From Micromonospora sp. PLK6-60 (GTDB lineage: Bacteria > Actinomycetota > Actinomycetes > Mycobacteriales > Micromonosporaceae): a stretch of DNA of 64,000 nucleotides. Positions within the stretch are counted from its first letter, which is position 1, and every line of letters starts with the position of its first letter. The stretch is taken from positions 1 to 64,000 of the forward strand of contig NZ_JAIOAA010000014.1 in assembly GCF_019890675.1 (NCBI RefSeq), given 5' to 3'. The notes beneath the pieces are model-generated. The model saw only the letters and a program-made list of their open reading frames with translations. It searched no databases and was not told the origin of the DNA. Below, one piece after another: positions 58,641-64,000 of the stretch. The position numbers were made by a program, and so were the translations under genes.

Positions 58641-60512
58641 TCACTCCCGTGAGTCCGTGTCAGGCGCCTGGGGTCGCTTCATCGGCGGGGGCTGGCTGTA
58701 CGGATCGTCCCAAAGCAGCACCAGGTCCTTCCCACACGGCGTCGTACTGTCCGGTGCCAACGCGTCATTGCGTAACGCGCGGACGCGCTCGGGAAGTTCC
58801 TGCAGTGGGGTCTGCTGCAGCATTGCGGCGATGTCGCGGACGAAGTCGGCACCTGGACAGGGGCCGGTGCGGGGCGCTTTACACTTGAGGCACTGCCGGC
58901 GCTGCCACAGCACGACGGGTACGCCCGCGGGAAGAGCCACGTCCAATGCGGCTCGGGTGGCCGACCCGAACGGTGAGGCCGCCAGGGCGAGGGCACCCCG
59001 CATGGGATCACCTTCGATGAGGCCGTCGTACGCTTCGTGCGGCCATTCCTCGCAGACGATTGGCGTGAGCAGGTCGCCGATCGGCGCTGCCGCCAGGTTG
59101 TCCCACCGCACCTGCCACATGCCCTGCACTCCACGGTCATAGCGGCGATCGACATCGCGCAACACGACCGGGTAACGACGGCCCAATTCGACCCACTGCG
59201 CGCGGGGCCACAGACGCCAGCCCCCGACATGCTCGTCCATGAGCTCAAGTGGCGCGAAGATCTCGATCCGGACCCGGCTCGCGGTGCCGCCGGCTGCTTG
59301 CAGTTCCTCAGGGAGCAGAGCTCTCAAATCACCCCAGGCACGCTCAGGTGTCAGTGATTTCCGCCCGATGTGCACCGGTACCGAGTCACCGGTGTTGAGG
59401 TGCCGCCAGACGTTGAGCCGGACCAGACCGCGATCCTGGCTTGCCGGGGTCAGCTCAGCCATGAGGGCGACCGTTTGGGGCACCGTGGGTGACACGGCCA
59501 TTCGACGGTTGGCGGCGGCAGCTTGTCCTCGGCGGTGTGACACCGCCAGTACCCAGTCGCCCAGCGCCCTCGCGTGGGCATCTGCACCATCACGCGCGAG
59601 GTCCGCGGCGTAGGCGACAGCGAGGGGCAGGCTATGGTCGTCACCGCGATACAACTGACTGAGATCTTCCGCCACATCCCGGTAGTCGATCAATGGCGCC
59701 TCGGGTTCAGCCGCCAGGATCCCGGCGACGCCGTTCCATCGGAGCCTGTGAGCATCGACCACGGGCAAATCAGCTAGCAACGCACGAAGTTTCCGCTCCT
59801 CGCCGACGTTGAGCTCGGAGGTAGGTGCTGCTCGGATCGCATCGACATGTCTCAGCCAAGGAGTATCGACCGCATGATATCGATCGTGCGCTCTCCACAA
59901 TCGGCGATAGAGAGATTTTTCGATGCACCGGAGCGCTTTGAGTGGGACTGCCCGGCCGCCCATCGACGTATTGGCCAATCGCTGCGATTTGGTGATACCG
60001 CACACGGCGCCAGTTTCCAGGGACAGGACCGGTCCGCCCGACATGCCGGCCGGAATTTCGTTGCTCTCAAGCTTCAGGAACTGCTCCGGCGGGTACGAGG
60101 TCAGCCCGCCATACCGGAGGACAGTCGGCTCAACCTCGGGTGTCGCCTGATAGATGGCAGAATGACCGATCGCAAGAACGTCACTCTTCAACGGTGGATA
60201 GCGCTGCTCCAGGAAAGCGCACCCATGGCCGTACGGACCTTCGTCGAGTTCCACGACGGCAAGGTCCGGATACGGCCAGGTACCCGTCGCGGTCGGCTGC
60301 CGAGAGGCCCACCGCACGGTCGCAGAAGCTTTGTGGCCCGGCCAGGAGACAGTGACCTTCGTTCCGATCTCCGCTCCTGTTACATGGGCGCAGGTGAGAA
60401 CGAACCCCGGCGCAGCGAAGAAACCACTACCGGTGGTCCGCCCACCTTCTACGAGGACCAGACACTGGTCACGCAGAATATCGGCTATGAAGTCGGCATG
60501 TGGCCTGGTCAT
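58641..60512 (-). CDS. Trypsin-like serine protease with VMAP-C-like region
   Basis: A 623-residue protein. Residues 1-220 are a trypsin-fold protease with triad His43 (LTCAHVTG), Asp83 (WPYPDLAVVELD) and Ser158 (EIPAGMSGGPVLS), without signal peptide, so it is cytoplasmic. After a helical middle (about 225-400) the C-terminus resembles VMAP-C: LVRLNVWRHLN, RVRIEIFAPLELMDEHVGGWRLW, YPVVLRDVDRRYDRG and a terminal LVLLWDD that is shared with the vWA/VMAP protein. In conflict systems such proteases are effectors. It begins 7 bases after the Trypco1 gene. Confidence 0.87.
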   Translation of the reverse strand: MTRPHADFIADILRDQCLVLVEGGRTTGSGFFAAPGFVLTCAHVTGAEIGTKVTVSWPGHKASATVRWASRQPTATGTWPYPDLAVVELDEGPYGHGCAFLEQRYPPLKSDVLAIGHSAIYQATPEVEPTVLRYGGLTSYPPEQFLKLESNEIPAGMSGGPVLSLETGAVCGITKSQRLANTSMGGRAVPLKALRCIEKSLYRRLWRAHDRYHAVDTPWLRHVDAIRAAPTSELNVGEERKLRALLADLPVVDAHRLRWNGVAGILAAEPEAPLIDYRDVAEDLSQLYRGDDHSLPLAVAYAADLARDGADAHARALGDWVLAVSHRRGQAAAANRRMAVSPTVPQTVALMAELTPASQDRGLVRLNVWRHLNTGDSVPVHIGRKSLTPERAWGDLRALLPEELQAAGGTASRVRIEIFAPLELMDEHVGGWRLWPRAQWVELGRRYPVVLRDVDRRYDRGVQGMWQVRWDNLAAAPIGDLLTPIVCEEWPHEAYDGLIEGDPMRGALALAASPFGSATRAALDVALPAGVPVVLWQRRQCLKCKAPRTGPCPGADFVRDIAAMLQQTPLQELPERVRALRNDALAPDSTTPCGKDLVLLWDDPYSQPPPMKRPQAPDTDSRE

Positions 60513-60519
60513 GCACGTG

Positions 60520-60870
60520 TCAGCCTGCAGCCAGTTCGGTTTGACCCCAAGTCGCCGTGACCTTGATCGTCGCTCCACCGGTCACACCGGTCAGTGCAGC
60601 AACAACACCGCCATCAGCTGTGGCGAGTTCCATCCCGAACTCGACGGTAACCTGATCGGGACTCGCCGCTCGGAGCCCTTCCCGCACGCTGGTCACTGCA
60701 CTGTGCAGGGTCTCCTGCAGACCCCGTACCGCCGCCGCTGCCCTGTCTTCAATGCCTACGTCCGACGGGCCTTCGCCCCTCACTACAGCGCTAGCCCGAC
60801 CATCGACGATGTCGACCCGGGCCCACACCAACGTGCCGTCAGGCATCGTCACGGGCAAGATCTCTTTCAC
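60520..60870 (-). CDS. CU044_2847 / Trypco1 family protein
   Basis: A 116-residue small protein: MKEILPVTMPDGTLVWARVDIVDG, then GLQETLHSAVTSVREGLRAASPDQVTVEFGMELATADGGVVAALTGVTGGATIKVTATWG. The VEFG-L---G...L---- pattern is the trypsin-co-occurring domain 1 (Trypco1, CU044_2847 family), which sits beside trypsin genes in many actinobacteria; its mechanism is unknown. It is the first gene of the operon; GTG start with GGAG nine bases upstream. Confidence 0.82.
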   Translation of the reverse strand: MKEILPVTMPDGTLVWARVDIVDGRASAVVRGEGPSDVGIEDRAAAAVRGLQETLHSAVTSVREGLRAASPDQVTVEFGMELATADGGVVAALTGVTGGATIKVTATWGQTELAAG

Positions 60871-61006
60871 GGTGGCCGCTCCACAGATCGACGAATGGTA
60901 GTCCTCGAATGCTTGCGCACTGCTCGGTTGGCCTCAACCCACGATCCGGACGAACATCTCGGCCTCTAGTACGGCAGGCGCACGCTTACCGGGGCTTCGG
61001 CGGATT

Positions 61007-61298
61007 TCAGAGTGACACGATCGCCGCTCTCTCCGCCGGCAACTCGATCCCGTCCCTCATCACCGTGACCCCTCCGAAGTGGCCAGCAGCACCCGCCGCA
61101 CCACCCCCGGCAAACTTTCCCGCCGCGCCCGCTCCGCCAGATTCGCCACGACACGCGTCTCGCCGCGCCGCGCCCGGTGGCGACCGTGGCGGCCAGCTCC
61201 GGCTCGGGGTGGCTGGTGAAGAACTGCCACGGCGTGGTGGCCGCCCACTCCTCCCCCATGAACAGCATCGGGGTGAACGGCGCGGTCATCAGCAGCGT
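61007..61298 (-). pseudogene. treZ: treZ 3' fragment A (malto-oligosyltrehalose trehalohydrolase), decayed
   Basis: The minus strand reads TLLMTAPFTPMLFMGEEWAA and TTPWQFFTSHPEPELAATV, then in another frame TRVVANLAERARRESLPGVV and RRVLLATSEG, then in a third VTVMRDGIELPAERAAIVSL and a stop at 61007. These are the catalytic GEEW region and the C-terminus of TreZ, joined by an internal deletion and shifted by one lost G. The 5' part of the gene is absent. The last 140 bases are repeated at 62469-62612. Confidence 0.8.
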
Positions 61299-61495
61299 CG
61301 CCTCCGCCCACCCGTCCAGCTCGGCCGGGTGGGTGCGATAGGCGTCAGGAGCCCGCGACGGAAGCCCGCACTGTCGGTTTGGCGGCTGCGCACAGTGACG
61401 GTCGCGTGCCACTTTTCAGCAGGGTGATGGCGGCACGGCGGCGGGCGGACCCGGCGCACGACCGGCACGCGGACCTACCGGAGATGGGGGACGTC

Positions 61496-62356
61496 ATGAC
61501 CGGACAGGAAGCCCACGGACGGACGAGGGTGCGGCGCCTCCCGGCCCCGCCGAGGCAATTCGACCCGTTCGCCGCCGCGCAGAGCGAGCTGAACCGGTAT
61601 GGGCTGCCGCCCCGGCCCGACCCGAAGACCCGACCCGGCGAGGCCGAGCTGTGGGACCGCCAGGCCCGCCGCTACCAGGACTTCGACCACCTCGATCCGG
61701 AGTTCGACCGCACGACGGCGGACCGGCCAGCGGTCGGCAACCGTGCGCTCGGGCCGGATCCCATCGAGTCGTGCGGCTACCAGCTCACCACCACTACCTC
61801 GGCGCCGTTCACCATCCTGTTCGTCACCTGGACGGTGCCGAGCCTGCGCTTCGCGGCCAGCCCGTTCGGCGTCAACCATTTCCGCACCTTCGCCGGTCTG
61901 GGCTTCCTCGACGTCCACGTCGAGATGTCCGTGGACTCCGCACAGCAGGTCACCAGCCAGCTGTGGGCGCAGGGCGTGGGCAACGTCAACCTGCCGGTTC
62001 GCCCCGGTGACGTGCTGAGCGCCTCGCTGTGCCTGAACACGAACGCGGCCGGCACGGCGAGCTACTTCTTCACCAACGAGACCAGCCGGCAGACGATGAA
62101 CTTCTCGATCGACACCGGGTTCCCGCCCGCCGTGACCGTGAACGCCGGCGTCAGCCGCGGCGACCTCAACCTGCCGGTCCATCCGCTCGCCCAGTTCGGC
62201 GCCGTCTACTTCGACGAGATCAGCGCCTACACGACCGCCGGCAGCCGGTCGCTCACCTCGGGGCAGGCGATCACCATGGTCGAGTCGAACGGTGCCACCC
62301 TCGCCACCCCGGTCCGGCTCACCGACTTCACCTTCAAGGCCGTGTACGGGACCTGA
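61496..62356 (+). CDS. G1 (eqolisin)-like peptidase-fold protein
   Basis: A 286-residue soluble protein. The N-terminus QSELNRYGLPPRPDPKTRPGE recalls A4/G1-peptidase-like proteins. The rest is beta-rich: FTILFVTWTVPSLRF, TFAGLGFLDVHVEMSVDSAQQV, NLPVRPGDVLSASLCLNTNA, GTASYFFTNETSRQTMNFSIDTG, QFGAVYFDEISAYT and a C-terminal FTFKAVY. The overall order fits the eqolisin jelly roll, but the catalytic Gln and Glu are not evident, so it may be a non-catalytic relative. GGGGGAC precedes the ATG. It sits between the two treZ fragments, opposite in direction to the conflict operon. Confidence 0.55.
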   Translation: MTGQEAHGRTRVRRLPAPPRQFDPFAAAQSELNRYGLPPRPDPKTRPGEAELWDRQARRYQDFDHLDPEFDRTTADRPAVGNRALGPDPIESCGYQLTTTTSAPFTILFVTWTVPSLRFAASPFGVNHFRTFAGLGFLDVHVEMSVDSAQQVTSQLWAQGVGNVNLPVRPGDVLSASLCLNTNAAGTASYFFTNETSRQTMNFSIDTGFPPAVTVNAGVSRGDLNLPVHPLAQFGAVYFDEISAYTTAGSRSLTSGQAITMVESNGATLATPVRLTDFTFKAVYGT

Positions 62357-62468
62357 GCGCCGGACACCGAAGAACCGCTCGCACCTTCGGTGGGACGACC
62401 TCCGCGTCTCATTATTGATGCCTATCTATGTGTCCCAACCGCAGGCTCCCGGCGTTGCGGCCGGCGAT

Positions 62469-62645
62469 TCAGAGCGACACGATCGCCGCCGACTCCGCCG
62501 GCAGCTCGATCCCGTCCCGCATCACCGTGACCCCCTCCGAGGTGGCCAGCAGCACCCGCCGCACCACCCCCGGCAAATTCACCCGCTGCGCCCGCTCAGC
62601 CAAATTCGCCACCACCAGCGTCTCACCGCGCCGCATCACCAGGAA
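62469..62645 (-). pseudogene. treZ: treZ 3' fragment B
   Basis: The minus strand reads the last 58 residues of TreZ without frameshift: FLVMRRGETLVVANLAERAQ to VTVMRDGIELPAESAAIVSL and a stop at 62469. It is a better-preserved copy of the end of fragment A, in the same orientation, 1.46 kb away. Upstream of the FLVM codons the TreZ frame stops. From 62646 to 62877 I see no gene. Confidence 0.8.
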
Positions 62646-62877
62646 CTATCGCCGGAGACGTCCCGGCCTACCTTGCCAATGGCACCCCGCCTGAGCGGCG
62701 TCGTACCGGCGACCCGATCGGTTGACGGGAACCTCGCCAGGGCTGTCGTCAATGCGACGCCGGACGGTACGGATCTTGCGTGCGGCGGACGGCTCGCCGA
62801 AACTACCCGTGCCGCGCCGCCACGAACGGCACCGAGTTGATCACGCGCGGGAATGACGACGTCGAGGGGTCTTGCGG

Positions 62878-63204
62878 ATGCAGCCGGGGCAGAGACGGGC
62901 GCGGCAGGTGGAGCGGGTCACCGCCAACGGGGTGGAGTTCTATGCCGAGCTGGCCGAAGGTGGCGGCCCGCAGAGTGTCACCCTGGACGAGATGCTGTCG
63001 TTCGACGGCGTCCGTGACACGGTCGAGGCCATCGCCGATGAGCTTGGCCAGGTGTGGGACAGGGTCAAGCCGTCGGAGGCAAGCGTGGCGTTCGGGCTGG
63101 CGCTGACGGCCAAGGCCGGCAAGTTGACGGGGCTCCTCGTCGACGCCAACGGGGAGGCGAGTCTGACGGTCACCCTCACCTGGAAACGGCCCGAGCCGGC
63201 CTGA
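62878..63204 (+). CDS. CU044_2847 / Trypco1 family protein, second copy
   Basis: A 108-residue protein: RQVERVTANGVEFYAELAEGGGPQSVTLDEMLSFDGVRDTVEAIADELGQVWDRVKPSEASVAFGLALTAKAGKLTGLLVDANGEASLTVTLTW. This is the Trypco1 pattern, clearly diverged from the first copy. ATG at 62878 with GAGGGG eight bases upstream. It precedes a trypsin-like gene by 14 bases, in opposite orientation to the first system. Confidence 0.82.
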   Translation: MQPGQRRARQVERVTANGVEFYAELAEGGGPQSVTLDEMLSFDGVRDTVEAIADELGQVWDRVKPSEASVAFGLALTAKAGKLTGLLVDANGEASLTVTLTWKRPEPA

Positions 63205-63218
63205 GACGGGGCGAGCGG

Positions 63219-64000
63219 GTGCACACGCGGGTCGACTCCCGGCAGCTACGCCGTCACGTCGTACGGATCGAACGGACCGACACCGGTGCGGTGCTGGGCA
63301 CCGGCTTCTTCGTCGCGCCGGGCTGGGTGCTCACCGCCGCGCACGTCGTCTACGACCACGTCAACCGGATGGCGTGGGACCAGGTCCGGGTGGTGCCCGC
63401 CGACCGGGACGTGGGTGTCGACCCGGTGGATGCCGATGTGCTGGCCCGGTCGGCACCTCCGGCGACCGGTTCCGCGCTGTGGCCGTACCCGGATCTGGCG
63501 GTGTTGCGGCTGCACGCCACGGCCGAGTGGGTCGCCACTCATCCCTGTGTCTGGCTGTCCGGTGGGCAGCCGCTGAACCAGGAGTGTCACGCGTTCGGGT
63601 TCCCGCGTCGCGAGGAGGGCGTGGATCCGAGGGGAGCACCGGCGTCGTTCACGTTCGAAGGTGTCACCGGTGACGAGTACTTCCAACTGAAGGCGGGGCA
63701 GGCGGCGCCGGGCCTGTCCGGGGCACCGCTGGTCTGCCCGACCCTACGGGCCGTGGTCGGGGTGGTCACCGCCACCCGCGACAAGTACAGCGACCTCGGC
63801 GGGTGGGCCGCGCCGCTGGCGGCGCTGTTGTCCGGCGGTCCGGGTGTGCCCGACGAGCTGGTCGAGTACGGCAGACAGCTCGCCTCGGCAGGCAGCGCGG
63901 CGGTGCTGGCCAACCGGGCAACCTGGCATGCCGTGCTGCCGATCGACGGCGCTGACGACCTGGTCGAGCAGCCCTGGACGCACACGCACGTGCAGCCCGG
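63219..64000 (+). CDS. Trypsin-like serine protease, second system (3' truncated by window end)
   Basis: At least 260 residues, open at the window edge. A cytosolic trypsin-fold domain: RRHVVRIERTDTGAVLGTGFFVAPGWVLTAAHVV (His42), WPYPDLAVLRL (Asp92) and KAGQAAPGLSGAPLV (Ser167). No signal peptide. After residue about 205 a new domain begins (VPDELVEYGRQLAS). Proteins of this type often continue into an NTPase and repeats, but that lies outside. GTG start; it follows the second Trypco1 gene. Confidence 0.85.
   Translation, partial: MHTRVDSRQLRRHVVRIERTDTGAVLGTGFFVAPGWVLTAAHVVYDHVNRMAWDQVRVVPADRDVGVDPVDADVLARSAPPATGSALWPYPDLAVLRLHATAEWVATHPCVWLSGGQPLNQECHAFGFPRREEGVDPRGAPASFTFEGVTGDEYFQLKAGQAAPGLSGAPLVCPTLRAVVGVVTATRDKYSDLGGWAAPLAALLSGGPGVPDELVEYGRQLASAGSAAVLANRATWHAVLPIDGADDLVEQPWTHTHVQP

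Overview
The window is about 73% G+C, has strong third-position G/C bias, many GTG starts, 4- or 8-base start/stop overlaps and TANNNT -10 boxes 6 bases before start codons (leaderless genes). It carries actinobacterial hallmarks: an F420-dependent LLM oxidoreductase, a mycothiol-type DinB-like enzyme, SecA2, glucosyl-3-phosphoglycerate synthase, a SigB/F/G-type sigma factor and SAV_2336-type proteins. A Micromonospora-like member of the Micromonosporaceae is the best guess; this is inference from gene content and style, not from a search.

Layout. 1-11.5 kb is mostly housekeeping or small stress genes: uppP, an F420 oxidoreductase, an aldo/keto reductase, an M20 hydrolase, a hemerythrin, a LysR regulator and a ClpC-like unfoldase operon. 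11.7-16.3 kb is a compact four-gene unit with a small helical-hairpin protein, a helical/proline-linker protein, an FtsK/SpoIIIE ATPase and a two-to-three-TM protein; it looks like a minimal, uncharacterised type VII-like export or DNA motor. 16.6-18.2 kb pairs a JmjC/cupin oxygenase with a peptide built from four near-identical 21-residue repeats, a possible multicore substrate. 18.4-24.6 kb holds two DUF72 proteins, DUF2267, a DksA-like protein, two receiver-less winged-helix regulators, and a rhodanese / cysteine dioxygenase operon. 24.7-39.7 kb continues with an ankyrin protein, DUF3500, a methyltransferase, a GAF-ANTAR regulator, SecA2, a dehydrogenase pair divergent from GpgS and a GT4 glycosyltransferase, a STAS-HATPase fusion and cytochrome oxidase subunit I. 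40.9-49.6 kb has a sigma factor fused to a STAS domain, an unknown protein, a ThDP enzyme with an eRF1-like protein, and a glutamate-cysteine ligase homologue.

Two things stand out between the genes. First, a dispersed family of four 101-122 bp palindromic elements with 28-base A+T-richer arms (16.4, 25.6, 40.2 and 49.8 kb), three of them between convergent genes and three next to degenerate tandem-repeat arrays; one copy shows a paired compensatory change. Second, decayed genes: a GH11 xylanase remnant with its operator-like palindrome (50.2-50.6 kb), an IS5-type transposase tail (55.05-55.22 kb) and two copies of the 3' end of treZ (61.0 and 62.5 kb).

The right end (55-64 kb) is a defence or conflict island. 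A tightly packed four-gene operon encodes a Trypco1 protein, a trypsin-like protease with a VMAP-C-like region, a MoxR AAA+ ATPase and an 805-residue SAV_2336-type vWA/VMAP protein. This matches the MoxR-vWA-VMAP ternary conflict systems. A second Trypco1-trypsin pair starts at 62.9 kb and runs off the window. Between the two lies a G1-peptidase-like gene flanked by directly repeated treZ 3' ends, which suggests an insertion or cassette-exchange hotspot.
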